From assembly GCA_003315335.1 (NCBI GenBank), contig QNRL01000011.1, positions 62,001 through 126,000 of the forward strand: a DNA stretch of 64,000 nt. The letters are read 5' to 3'. A model generated the notes under the pieces. It worked only from the letters and a program-made list of their open reading frames with translations, was not told the origin of the DNA and made no database searches. Made by a program: the position numbers and the translations under genes. The number at the start of each line of letters is the position of its first letter. The stretch's first letter is position 1. Positions 8,093-16,058 of this stretch are shown here, piece by piece. The DNA comes from Pseudocitrobacter faecalis. GTDB taxonomy: Bacteria; Pseudomonadota; Gammaproteobacteria; Enterobacterales; Enterobacteriaceae.

Positions 8093-9474
8093 TATGATTT
8101 TGCTCCTGTATCCTGCTGCTGCGCGTTAGGTTTACTTTTCACGATGTTGTAGACCACCAGTAGCGCAAACAGCGCCACCACCAGGCCGGTAATCGCCATC
8201 GGAGAGAGGTAGCGCGCCAGGTTACCCATGATGATGCCAACGACGCCGAAATCCGCGTCGGAGAAGGTGGTATTCGCGAAGCCAATCGCCCCCAGCACTG
8301 GCAACAGCAGCACAGGCAGGAAGGTGATCAGCAGGCCATTGGCAAATGCGCCGATCATCGCGCCGCGACGGCCCCCGGTGGCATTACCAAATACGCCAGC
8401 GGTTGCGCCGGTGAAGAAGTGCGGCACGACGCCAGGAAGAATCAGTACCAGCTTGAACTGACCGAGCAGGAATAAGCCGACCAGCCCGCCGAGAAAGCTG
8501 AACAGGAAACCAATTAAAACTGCGTTTGGTGCATACGGGTACACCACCGGACAATCCAGCGCTGGTCGGGCGTTAGGCACCAGCTTTTCTGAGAAGCCGG
8601 TAAAGGCCGGCACGATTTCCGCGAGGATTAAACGCACACCCTGAAGAATAATGAACACGCCCGCCGCAAAGGTGATGGCCTGAATGATGGAGTAAACCAG
8701 GTAGTTTTGCCCGCCGCTGAGCTGAGTTTCAACATATTCACGCCCGGCACTGACGGCCAGAATCATGTAAATAATGATCATGGTGAGCGAGATAGAGATT
8801 GAACTGTCGCGCAGGAAGCTCAGATTTTTCGGCAGGTTCATCTCTTCGGTAGAGCGTGAACCTTTCCCGCACACGCTGCCAATCCAGCCAGAAAGCACAT
8901 AACCCAGCGTGCCGAAGTGACCAAACGCGATATCGTCAGTGCCAGTAATACGCTTCATGTAACGCTGTGCCAGCGCCGGGAAGAAGGCCATCACAAGGCC
9001 AAGAATCAGTGAGCCGGTAAATACCAGACCGATACCGTCGAAGCCTGCCACCGTCAAAATCACGCCGATCATGCACGCCATATAAAACGTATGGTGCCCG
9101 GTCAGGAAGATGTACTTCAGCCGTGTGAAGCGGGCGACGATGATATTGGCGACCATGCCGAAAGCCATAATAAGTGCCGTCGATGCGCCATATTTTTCCA
9201 GCGCGATAGAGACGATCGCTTCGTTGTTAGGAATGATGCCCTGAATGTTGAACGCGTGCTCGAACATCCCGCCGAGTGGATTCAGTGAACCTACCAGTAC
9301 GGATGCGCCGCCTCCCAGCACAATGAAGCCGAGAATGGTTTTGATGGTGCCTTTCACCACATCAGAAAATGATTTTTTCTGTGCCACGAGGCCAATTAAG
9401 GCGATTAACCCGACCAGAACGGACGGGACTTTAAGAATATCGACAACAAAATTTAGCGTTTCAAGGATAAACAT
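8092..9474 (-). CDS. PTS sugar transporter IIC component, ascorbate (UlaA/SgaT) family
   Basis: Inner-membrane permease, 460 residues, with about 10-11 hydrophobic segments starting FILETLNFVVDILKVPSVLVGLIALIGL. Motifs typical of the UlaA family are GHHTFYMACMIGV and PNAVLIGFLFSFLGGL, plus a glycine-rich GGRRGAMIGAFANGLLITFLP. UlaA-type permeases carry L-ascorbate in E. coli, but the family also serves other substrates. The gene sits between separate IIB and IIA genes and a split transketolase, and the operon lacks the ula lactonase, decarboxylase and epimerases. So ascorbate is unlikely to be the substrate. Confidence 0.9.
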   Translation of the reverse strand: MFILETLNFVVDILKVPSVLVGLIALIGLVAQKKSFSDVVKGTIKTILGFIVLGGGASVLVGSLNPLGGMFEHAFNIQGIIPNNEAIVSIALEKYGASTALIMAFGMVANIIVARFTRLKYIFLTGHHTFYMACMIGVILTVAGFDGIGLVFTGSLILGLVMAFFPALAQRYMKRITGTDDIAFGHFGTLGYVLSGWIGSVCGKGSRSTEEMNLPKNLSFLRDSSISISLTMIIIYMILAVSAGREYVETQLSGGQNYLVYSIIQAITFAAGVFIILQGVRLILAEIVPAFTGFSEKLVPNARPALDCPVVYPYAPNAVLIGFLFSFLGGLVGLFLLGQFKLVLILPGVVPHFFTGATAGVFGNATGGRRGAMIGAFANGLLITFLPVLLLPVLGAIGFANTTFSDADFGVVGIIMGNLARYLSPMAITGLVVALFALLVVYNIVKSKPNAQQQDTGAKS

Positions 9475-9496
9475 ATCCGCCTCGCTTTAATCAGGA

Positions 9497-9769
9497 TTAT
9501 TGTGCCGAGAAATAAGCGCTGAGCTTAGTTTCTAATTCATTAATATCGATAATGTTGTTAATGACGACGAGCTGACTTTCCGGAACGCTGGCGCTACTGG
9601 CAATATCTTTCGCCATCACAAAAAGATCGGCTGCGCCAGGTGTTGCCGAAGATAAATCTGAGTGCTCAACCTCCGCCTCAATATTTAATTTCTTCAGCAC
9701 TTTTTTGATATTCATTTCCACCATAAAACTACTGCCCAAACCGGAGCCACAAATTGCCATTATTTTCAT
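9497..9769 (-). CDS. PTS IIB component (UlaB/SgcB type)
   Basis: A small cytoplasmic phosphocarrier of 90 residues starting MKIMAICGSGLGSSFMVEMN. The phosphorylated cysteine is residue 7, in the CGSGLGSSF loop typical of lactose/ascorbate-type IIB domains. I chose the internal ATG at 9769 because it puts the motif at the N-terminus, as in the family. The longer frame to 9829 would add 20 unrelated residues. It takes phosphate from the IIA protein encoded 81 bases upstream and passes it to the sugar carried by IIC. Confidence 0.9.
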   Translation of the reverse strand: MKIMAICGSGLGSSFMVEMNIKKVLKKLNIEAEVEHSDLSSATPGAADLFVMAKDIASSASVPESQLVVINNIIDINELETKLSAYFSAQ

Positions 9770-9850
9770 GGTTGTTACCTTATTTTGAGTAGAGTACGGG
9801 CGCACGATGTCAGGGGAGATCGTGAGCATTTAAAACGGAGAAAAATAAAA

Positions 9851-10294
9851 TCAGAAACGAGAAATAATGGTTTTAATCTCCTCTAATGTTTTCGCCTGAT
9901 GAAGCAAAGCGAGATCCTCTTCGCTGGAAAAAAGCTCGGCAAGCGCCGAAATCATTTCAATATGGCTGTGCTTATCGGGAGCGGCGAGCATGATAATCAC
10001 ATCGACAGGATCAAATTCATCGGCGCCGAACGTTACACCGTGCTGTAACTTCAGCAATGATAATCCCATTCCTCGTGCGCCTTCTTCCGGGCGGGCGTGT
10101 GGCATTGCCAGGCCGGGTGCCAGGACGTAATAGGGGCCCAATTTTTGATGCTGCTGGATTATCGCCGTCACGTAACCGGGTTCGATAACGCCGGACTCAA
10201 GCAGTGGCTGAGCGCAAATCTCCAGCGCCTGAGGCCAGCTTTCGACCTCGTTTCGTAGTGCAATGGTGGTGTCATTCAGCCATTGGTTCAGCAC
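9851..10294 (-). CDS. PTS IIA component (fructose/mannitol/ascorbate type)
   Basis: A cytoplasmic phosphocarrier of 147 residues. It has the signature LAPGLAMPHARPEEG, in which His66 should accept phosphate from HPr. Further downstream come VDVIIMLAAPDKHSHIEMISALAELF and a C-terminal helix, as in PTS_EIIA_2 domains. It is the first gene of the minus-strand operon IIA-IIB-IIC-transketolase N-transketolase C. It is transcribed away from the LacI-type regulator across 246 bases that hold two operators. Confidence 0.92.
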   Translation of the reverse strand: MLNQWLNDTTIALRNEVESWPQALEICAQPLLESGVIEPGYVTAIIQQHQKLGPYYVLAPGLAMPHARPEEGARGMGLSLLKLQHGVTFGADEFDPVDVIIMLAAPDKHSHIEMISALAELFSSEEDLALLHQAKTLEEIKTIISRF

Positions 10295-10376
10295 ATGGAT
10301 TCTCCTGCAACGTGGGTGTATGGAATGAGCAAACTTTATTCAACGGCGAAGTTAGTAACCGTGATGATTGTCACAA

Positions 10377-10390
10377 AGATAGCGCTATCA
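10377..10390. promoter_or_regulatory. LacI-family operator 1
   Basis: AGATAGCGCTATCA has the perfect palindrome GATAGCGCTATC (10378-10389) with a central CG, the form expected of LacI/GntR-family sites. It is the operator nearer the PTS operon, about 84 bases from the IIA start codon. Confidence 0.85.
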
Positions 10391-10410
10391 AAATGTATCA
10401 TTGGAAATTG

Positions 10411-10424
10411 TGATAGCGCTATCA
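10411..10424. promoter_or_regulatory. LacI-family operator 2
   Basis: TGATAGCGCTATCA is a perfect 14-base palindrome sharing its 12-base core with operator 1. The two centres are 34 bases apart, so two dimers could bind nearby and block both divergent promoters. No third copy was noticed elsewhere in the intergenic region. Confidence 0.87.
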
Positions 10425-10540
10425 AATCGAGGCGCATCAATTCACAGCAAAATTGTGGATTTCCGGCGTATACTGCCCACCATGTGAAGAAAAAATGATC
10501 GCTAACTCTCTAATAACATAGCGTTTACTCAGGAATTCAA

Positions 10541-11560
10541 ATGTCGATTACCCGAAAACGACGCAGTACGGGAAAGGTTACCCTGGCCGATGTCGCCCAA
10601 CTGGCGGGGGTTGGAACGATGACCGTATCCAGGGCGCTGCGAACGCCCGAGGCGGTATCGGATAAGTTACGCGAGAAAATTGAAGCGGCCGTTCAGGAGC
10701 TTGGCTATGTGCCGAATCTGGCGGCGAGCGCGTTGGCTTCCGCCTCATCGTGGACGATTGCGATGGTCGTGCCGCATCTTGGCGAATTTGGCTGCTCAGA
10801 AATGTTTGCCGGATTGCAGCAGGTACTGCAACCGGCGGGCTACCAAATCATGCTGGCGGAGTCCCAGCATCAGCCGGAGCAGGAAGAAAAACTGCTCGAA
10901 ACTCTGTTGGCGTCTAACATCGCGGCGGCGGTGCTATTGAGCGTTGAACACAGCGAAAACGTGCGTAACTGGCTGCAAAATGCGTCTATCCCGGTGATGG
11001 AGATTGGGGCGATACGTGCTGATCCTATCGACATGAACATCGGTATTGACCATGCCGCCGCGATGTTTGAACTGACCGAAATGCTCATCACGCGTGGCTA
11101 TCAGCATATTGGTCTGCTGTGCGCCAATCAGGAAAAGTGGGTGTTTCAACAACATCTACAAGGGTGGTACAAAGCGATGCTGCGTCATCACCGTTCTGTG
11201 GATCGCGTTATTAACGCGGCCTCGTCGCCCACGTTTTCGACTGGCGCGGCGCAGCTACCGGAATTTCTGCTGGCCTGGCCGGAACTGGACGCGCTGGTGT
11301 GTGAATCAGACGAACTGGCCTGCGGCGTGTTGTACGAGTGCCAGCGGCGGCGTATCAAAGTGCCAGAGGATTTAGCGGTAGTGGGATTTGGTGACAGTGA
11401 TGTCAGCCGGGTGTGTCAGCCACCGCTCACCACGATGGCTGTGCCGCATCGAAAAATCGGTATCGATGCCGGAAAGACGCTACTCGCACGCTTAAGCGAT
11501 AACGACTGGAGCCCCAAAGCGACCATTACCTCAAGGTTGTGCCAGCGCGACAGCTGTTAA
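10541..11560 (+). CDS. LacI-family transcription repressor of the PTS/transketolase operon
   Basis: The 339-residue protein begins with a helix-turn-helix KVTLADVAQLAGVGTMTVSRAL (residues 13-34) and a hinge helix LGYVPNLAASALAS. A periplasmic-binding-like effector domain follows, most similar by eye to the gluconate repressor GntR group. It is divergent from the IIA gene. Two identical-core palindromes lie between them, so it probably represses the operon and itself. Its inducer is probably the imported sugar phosphate or a product of it. The specific sugar cannot be read from the sequence. Confidence 0.92.
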   Translation: MSITRKRRSTGKVTLADVAQLAGVGTMTVSRALRTPEAVSDKLREKIEAAVQELGYVPNLAASALASASSWTIAMVVPHLGEFGCSEMFAGLQQVLQPAGYQIMLAESQHQPEQEEKLLETLLASNIAAAVLLSVEHSENVRNWLQNASIPVMEIGAIRADPIDMNIGIDHAAAMFELTEMLITRGYQHIGLLCANQEKWVFQQHLQGWYKAMLRHHRSVDRVINAASSPTFSTGAAQLPEFLLAWPELDALVCESDELACGVLYECQRRRIKVPEDLAVVGFGDSDVSRVCQPPLTTMAVPHRKIGIDAGKTLLARLSDNDWSPKATITSRLCQRDSC

Positions 11561-11710
11561 CGATTTTTCGCATTTTTTTACCGGTCAATTTTTCATTTTA
11601 AGGATCGTCTCGTTTCCTTTTGCGTTACTCTGGTATGCGTATGATACAGAGGCATGACGCTTCATATTTTACGTTTTAGATAATAAGACAACGCTGCAAA
11701 CAGGGATCGC

Positions 11711-13357
11711 ATGGAAATATTCTTCACCATACTCATCATGACCCTCGTGGTCTCGCTCTCCGGGGTTGTAACCCGTGTCTTGCCATTTCAGGTGCCGCTG
11801 CCGCTGATGCAGATTGCCATCGGTGCGCTGCTGGCGTGGCCGACTTTTGGCCTTCACGTGGAGTTCGACCCGGAGCTGTTCCTCGTTCTGTTCATTCCGC
11901 CGCTGCTGTTCGCCGATGGCTGGAAAACGCCGACCCGTGAATTCCTGGAGCACGGTCGCGAAATCCTCGGCCTCGCCCTTGCGCTGGTTCTGGTGACGGT
12001 GGTTGGCATCGGTTTCCTGATTTACTGGCTGGTGCCGGGCATCCCACTGATCCCCGCATTCGCCCTGGCGGCGGTACTGTCGCCAACCGATGCGGTTGCG
12101 CTCTCCGGGATTGTCGGTGAAGGGCGCATTCCGAAGAAAATCATGGGTATTTTGCAGGGTGAAGCGTTGATGAACGACGCTTCGGGTCTGGTCTCGCTGA
12201 AGTTTGCCGTGGCGGTTGCCATGGGCACAATGGTCTTTACCGTTGGCGGCGCGACGCTTGAATTTCTGAAAGTCGCCATCGGCGGCATCCTGGCCGGTTT
12301 TGTGGTCAGTTGGCTGTATGGTCGCTCGCTGCGCTTCCTCAGCCGTTGGGGCGGCGATGAACCGGCAACGCAAATCGTGCTGCTGTTCCTGTTGCCGTTC
12401 GCGTCTTATCTGATTGCGGAACACGTCGGCGTTTCCGGCATCCTGGCGGCGGTCGCTGCGGGGATGACCATCACCCGTTCCGGCGTGATGCGAACCGCGC
12501 CGCTGGCGATGCGTCTGCGTGCCAACAGTACCTGGGCGATGCTGGAGTTCGTGTTTAACGGCATGGTGTTCCTGCTGTTGGGCCTGCAATTACCGGGTAT
12601 TCTCGAAACGTCGCTGGTGGCTGCAGAAGCGGATCCAAACGTTGAAATCTGGATGCTGTTTACCGACATCCTGCTGATTTACGCGGCGCTGATGCTGGTG
12701 CGCTTTGGTTGGCTGTGGACGATGCAGCGCTTCAGCCAACGCTTCCTGAAGAAAAAACCGATGGAGTTTGGCAGTTGGTCAACGCGCGAACTGGCCATTG
12801 CTTCCTTCGCCGGGGTGCGCGGGGCGATCACCCTTGCCGGTGTGCTCTCTATTCCGCTGCTGCTGCCTGATGGTAACGTCTTCCCGGCACGCTATGAGCT
12901 GGTATTCCTGTCGGCGGGCGTCATTCTCTTCTCGCTGTTTGTCGGCGTCATTATGCTGCCGATTCTGCTGCGCCACATTGAAGTTCGTGATCTACCGCAG
13001 CAGCAAAAAGAGGAGCGTCTGGCCCGTTCTGCAACGGCAGAAGTGGCGATTGTCGCGATTCAGAAGATGGAAGAACGACTGGCGGCAGATACGCAGGAGA
13101 ACATTGATAACCAGTTGCTGACGGAAGTCAGTTCCCGCGTGATTGGTAATTTGCGTCGCCGCGCCGATGGGCGTAACGACGTGGAAACCTCCATGCTGGA
13201 AGAGCAACTGGAACGTCGTTTCCGCCTGGCGGCGCTGCGTTCAGAGCGCGGGGAGTTGTATCACCTGCGTGCGACGCGGCAGATCAGTAACGAGACATTG
13301 CAGAAATTGCTGCACGACCTTGATTTGCTGGAAGCGCTGTTGATTGAGGGTGAGTAA
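11711..13357 (+). CDS. yjcE: YjcE, CPA1-family Na+/H+ antiporter
   Basis: Inner-membrane monovalent cation/proton antiporter of 548 residues (E. coli YjcE 549). About 12 membrane segments fill residues 1-420, with conserved FIPPLLFADGW, LSPTDAVALSGIVGEGRIP and GEALMNDASGLVSLKFA (the ion-binding ND of CPA1 proteins). The FAGVRGAITLAG element is also present. A cytoplasmic, charged, probably helical tail of about 130 residues follows. It stands alone, with a palindromic repeat after it. In K-12 the same gene follows ghxP; here a sugar operon lies between them. Confidence 0.93.
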   Translation: MEIFFTILIMTLVVSLSGVVTRVLPFQVPLPLMQIAIGALLAWPTFGLHVEFDPELFLVLFIPPLLFADGWKTPTREFLEHGREILGLALALVLVTVVGIGFLIYWLVPGIPLIPAFALAAVLSPTDAVALSGIVGEGRIPKKIMGILQGEALMNDASGLVSLKFAVAVAMGTMVFTVGGATLEFLKVAIGGILAGFVVSWLYGRSLRFLSRWGGDEPATQIVLLFLLPFASYLIAEHVGVSGILAAVAAGMTITRSGVMRTAPLAMRLRANSTWAMLEFVFNGMVFLLLGLQLPGILETSLVAAEADPNVEIWMLFTDILLIYAALMLVRFGWLWTMQRFSQRFLKKKPMEFGSWSTRELAIASFAGVRGAITLAGVLSIPLLLPDGNVFPARYELVFLSAGVILFSLFVGVIMLPILLRHIEVRDLPQQQKEERLARSATAEVAIVAIQKMEERLAADTQENIDNQLLTEVSSRVIGNLRRRADGRNDVETSMLEEQLERRFRLAALRSERGELYHLRATRQISNETLQKLLHDLDLLEALLIEGE

Positions 13358-13361
13358 TTCT

Positions 13362-13471
13362 CCCCCTCATCCTAACCCTCTCCCACAGGGAGAGGGAACC
13401 GATCGCAGAAGATGACATATTGGTGCCGGTTTTCTCCCTCTCCCTGTGGGAGAGGGCCGGGGTGAGGGGGG
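13362..13471. repeat. Palindromic repeat pair (GGGAGAGGG family), copy 1
   Basis: Two hairpins, CCCTCTCCC-ACA-GGGAGAGGG and CCCTCTCCC-TGTG-GGAGAGGG, are joined by about 35 bases and flanked by CCCTCATCCTAACC on the left and GGCCGGGGTGAGGG on the right. The whole unit is itself an inverted repeat. The same element recurs at 30060, 33897, 43846, 47554 and 53046. Here it lies between the convergent ends of yjcE and the LysR gene. Confidence 0.92.
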
Positions 13472-13476
13472 CGAGC

Positions 13477-14361
13477 CTACTTCGGTAACCAAAACCCTTC
13501 ACAGCACTTCAGCCACGCCTGGGCGCTGTGCGACAAATAAACCCCCTCCCGCCAAATCATGCCCAGCTGCCAGTGGAGTTCGCTCTCAAGCGGTAGCCAG
13601 CGCAGCGTTTTCGCATCCAGCCTTTCGCAAATCGGCTCCGGTAAAATCGCCACGCCGACGCCTGCCTGCACCATCGCCGCGAGGAAATCCCATTGGCCGC
13701 TGCGCACCGCGATACGCGGCTTCACGTTGTGTTGATTAAACAGATGCATCAACTGACGACTTAAGGCGAAATCTTCGTTATAGATAAGCAAAGGATGCGC
13801 CGCGAGCTGCTCGGGGGAAACTGACGTCTGTTCCAGCCACTCGCCGGAACGGGGAACCAGCACGCAAAGCGGATGGCTGAATAGCGGTAATGTCGCAAGG
13901 CCGCTTTCTTCTTCCACCGGCAGCGCGGTCATGGCTAAATCAAGCTCGCCGTTCATCACCGCCTGCTGTACCGTCAGCCCGCCGAATTCGGACACTTTGA
14001 GTTCCACACCGGGGTAACGCTGGCGAAACAGGCTGATGGGCCCAGCCATCATCATGCCGACCATTGGCGGAATGCCGAGGCGCAGCTGGCCTTTATTGAG
14101 GTGGTTGATATCGGTCAGTTCGGCTTCCAGCTGGCGAAATTCATCGAGGATCACCAGCCCGCGTTCAAATACTACCTGCCCGGTATCGGTGAGCAGCAAT
14201 TTGCGCCCGTCGCGGATGAGCAGGGTGCTGTTGAGTTCATCTTCCAGGTTTTTCAGCATCTTGCTGATGGTGGGCTGCGTGACGAAAAGTTTCTCCGCCG
14301 CGCGGGTAAAGCTCTGCTGTCGTACCACTTCAACGAAATAGCGCAGCGTTCTGATGTCCAT
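13477..14361 (-). CDS. LysR-family regulator, probably of the divergent cidAB genes
   Basis: The 294-residue protein has an N-terminal winged helix (MDIRTLRYFVEVVRQQSFTR, then TQPTISKMLKNLE) and a type-2 periplasmic-binding-like effector domain. It starts 103 bases from the divergent cidA-like gene, the usual layout for a LysR regulator and its target. In Bacillus and Staphylococcus, CidR-type LysR proteins activate cidAB when acetate or other overflow acids accumulate. A similar role is an inference from synteny. Alternative: an unrelated LysR protein with another target. Confidence 0.88.
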   Translation of the reverse strand: MDIRTLRYFVEVVRQQSFTRAAEKLFVTQPTISKMLKNLEDELNSTLLIRDGRKLLLTDTGQVVFERGLVILDEFRQLEAELTDINHLNKGQLRLGIPPMVGMMMAGPISLFRQRYPGVELKVSEFGGLTVQQAVMNGELDLAMTALPVEEESGLATLPLFSHPLCVLVPRSGEWLEQTSVSPEQLAAHPLLIYNEDFALSRQLMHLFNQHNVKPRIAVRSGQWDFLAAMVQAGVGVAILPEPICERLDAKTLRWLPLESELHWQLGMIWREGVYLSHSAQAWLKCCEGFWLPK

Positions 14362-14464
14362 GATTATGCCTCGAAACTATACCTGCGATGAGTTTAATTC
14401 ATTTCTGCCATCCTCGTGCGCTCACTATACTGTGCGCCTCTGATTTTTTCCGGACACTTCTTTC

Positions 14465-14875
14465 ATGGCTGAGGCCTTAGGGCGCGTGATGCCCTCCGTT
14501 TTGCAACGTCTTCAGGTGCCGGTGCAGGTCATTCTGTACGCCGGGCTGTTTGTTTTTGCTGAATATCTGGTGAACTGGCTGAATCTGCCGCTGCCCGCCA
14601 ACCTGGTGGGGATGGTGCTGATGCTGGCGCTGATTGTCTGTCGTATTGTACCGCTGAAGTGGGTACGTGCGGGCTCGCGCTGGCTGCTGGCGGAAATGCT
14701 GCTCTTCTTCGTGCCCGCCGTCGTGGCAGTGGTGAATTACGCGCAACTGCTGATGGTCGATGGCTGGCGTATTTTTCTGGTGATTGCGCTCAGTACCATG
14801 ATGGTGCTCGGCGCGACCGCCTGGGTGGTGGATAAAGTCTATCGCTACGAACTGAAGCGGATGCGCCATGAGTAA
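14465..14875 (+). CDS. cidA: CidA/LrgA-family holin-like membrane protein
   Basis: The 136-residue protein has four hydrophobic segments (about residues 18-36, 40-60, 70-95 and 98-120). It carries the family motif LPLPANLVGMVLMLALI and WLLAEMLLFFVPAVVAVVNY, and ends in a charged RYELKRMRHE. LrgA/CidA proteins resemble phage holins and are tied to control of murein hydrolase export, programmed lysis or small-acid transport. Its stop codon overlaps cidB by 8 bases. It is distinct from E. coli yohJ by neighbours: here a LysR gene is divergent. Confidence 0.88.
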   Translation: MAEALGRVMPSVLQRLQVPVQVILYAGLFVFAEYLVNWLNLPLPANLVGMVLMLALIVCRIVPLKWVRAGSRWLLAEMLLFFVPAVVAVVNYAQLLMVDGWRIFLVIALSTMMVLGATAWVVDKVYRYELKRMRHE

Positions 14876-15557
14876 CTTTCAACTGAGCGTGCTGTGTCTT
14901 GCGATTACGCTGGTGCTCTATTTCGCCAATAAACGTCTCTATCGCCGCTTTCGCAAATTGCCGCTGATGCCGCTGGTGTTAACGCCGGTTCTGCTGGTGC
15001 TGATGCTGGTGTTCGGCCACATCTCCTATCAAAACTATATGGGCGAAGCGCACTGGCTGCTGTGGCTGCTGGGCCCGGCGACCATCGCGTTTGCCGTGCC
15101 GGTGTACGACAATCTGGCGATCATTAAGCGTCACTGGATGTCACTCTCTGCCGGGGTGATTACCGCAACGGTGGTGGCGGTGACCAGTTCCGTCTGGCTG
15201 GCACGGCTGTTTACGTTGCCGGATGAGATTCAGCGCAGCCTGGCAGTGCGCTCTGTCACGACACCCTTTGCGCTGGCGGCGGCGAAACCCCTTGGCGGGC
15301 AGCCTGATTTGGTCGCGCTGTTCGTCGTGGTGACCGGCGTCTTTGGCATGGCGATTGGCGATGTGCTTTTTTTACGCCTGTCTATTCAGGAAGGGATGGC
15401 GAAAGGCGCAGGATTTGGCGCCGCGTCACACGGCGCCGGAACCGCACGCTCCTACGAGCTCGGCCCGCAGGAGGGGGTAGTGGCAAGCCTGGTGATGATG
15501 CTGTCAGGCGTGGTGATGGTGCTGGTTGCGCCGCTGGTGGGCTGGGTGATGTTCTGA
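14868..15557 (+). CDS. cidB: CidB/LrgB-family membrane protein
   Basis: Partner of the preceding holin-like protein. At 229 residues it has about 6-7 membrane segments and the LrgB-family elements LLGPATIAFAVPVYDN, RSVTTPFALAAAKPLGG and GAASHGAGTARSYELG. Plant and bacterial relatives transport glycolate, glycerate or pyruvate, so the cidAB pair may export or re-import overflow acids rather than cause lysis. It is translationally coupled to cidA (8-base overlap) and followed by a hairpin at 15570. Confidence 0.9.
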   Translation: MSNFQLSVLCLAITLVLYFANKRLYRRFRKLPLMPLVLTPVLLVLMLVFGHISYQNYMGEAHWLLWLLGPATIAFAVPVYDNLAIIKRHWMSLSAGVITATVVAVTSSVWLARLFTLPDEIQRSLAVRSVTTPFALAAAKPLGGQPDLVALFVVVTGVFGMAIGDVLFLRLSIQEGMAKGAGFGAASHGAGTARSYELGPQEGVVASLVMMLSGVVMVLVAPLVGWVMF

Positions 15558-15569
15558 TTTTGTAATGAA

Positions 15570-15592
15570 GAAGCCCGCACGAGGCGGGCTTC
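15570..15592 (+). terminator. Hairpin after cidB
   Basis: GAAGCCCGC-ACGA-GGCGGGCTTC forms a strong GC stem 12 bases past the cidB stop. It lacks a clear T run, so termination is likely but not certain. Confidence 0.6.
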
Positions 15593-15663
15593 GGTAATGA
15601 CAGGGTGCTCAGAGGATAGCCGAACACATAAAGAGTGGCGGGGATTGCTCCCCGCCGATGCTC

Positions 15664-15816
15664 TTACTCGGATTCGTAAGCCGTGAAAACAGCAACTTCA
15701 GTCTGGCTGGTTCGGAAATGAACCTCACAGAGATCCTTTCTCATTATCAGCGCCGCCAGTAAGGCGGTAATACAGATGATGATTAGGGCGACAAGCATCG
15801 CCTTATGCTGCTTCAT
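15664..15816 (-). CDS. hokC: HokC-type membrane toxin
   Basis: A 50-residue type I toxin starting MKQHKAMLVALIIICITALLA and ending TEVAVFTAYESE. It is almost the same as remembered E. coli HokC (Gef). A single membrane segment (about residues 7-25) and a conserved cysteine in RKDLCEVHFRT are visible. Hok proteins insert in the inner membrane and collapse its potential. Expression is coupled to translation of the overlapping mokC frame and blocked by the antisense RNA SokC from the other strand. All three parts are present, so the locus looks intact. Confidence 0.92.
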   Translation of the reverse strand: MKQHKAMLVALIIICITALLAALIMRKDLCEVHFRTSQTEVAVFTAYESE

Positions 15817-15873
15817 GGCTCTCTTCTCCTTGACCTTTCGGTCTGTAAGAGGCAGTCTATATGTGTGTGGCAT
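15664..15873 (-). CDS. mokC: MokC, regulatory frame overlapping hokC
   Basis: The same frame as hokC opened 19 codons earlier gives 69 residues starting MPHTYRLPLTDRKVKEKRAM. That is the length and layout of E. coli MokC, whose translation opens the hok ribosome-binding site. The SokC antisense RNA covers the mok start region. Whether the long form is itself active is not known. Confidence 0.75.
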   Translation of the reverse strand: MPHTYRLPLTDRKVKEKRAMKQHKAMLVALIIICITALLAALIMRKDLCEVHFRTSQTEVAVFTAYESE

Positions 15874-15915
15874 ATAGTAAGCCTCGGGTTGATTGAAAAA
15901 TCACTCGGGGCTTTT
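15866..15915 (+). ncRNA. sokC: SokC antisense RNA
   Basis: Opposite the mokC start codon, the plus strand carries an intrinsic terminator. GCCTCGGGT (15881-15889) pairs with ACTCGGGGC (15903-15911, two wobble pairs) and is followed by TTTT. A promoter-like TTGACC (15829) with a downstream TATAT lies upstream. A transcript of about 50 nt from about 15866 to 15915 would be complementary to the mok ribosome-binding region, as for Sok RNAs. The 5' end is an estimate. Confidence 0.7.
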
Positions 15916-16058
15916 CTCTATCTGCCGTCCTGCAAATGCCTGAGACAGATAGCCTCAAGCACCCACACGCATTCTACTCCCTGCGCCTTTGTTTTCTCGA
16001 TTGATGAAATCCGAATTTTCACCTCAGTTTCTGTTGTGAGCATCCCTCTCAGTAAGGC

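Noticed and set aside
8092-9474. L-ascorbate (ula) operon
   Set aside because: The permease is of the UlaA family, but ulaD, ulaE, ulaF and ulaG homologues are missing and a split transketolase is present instead.
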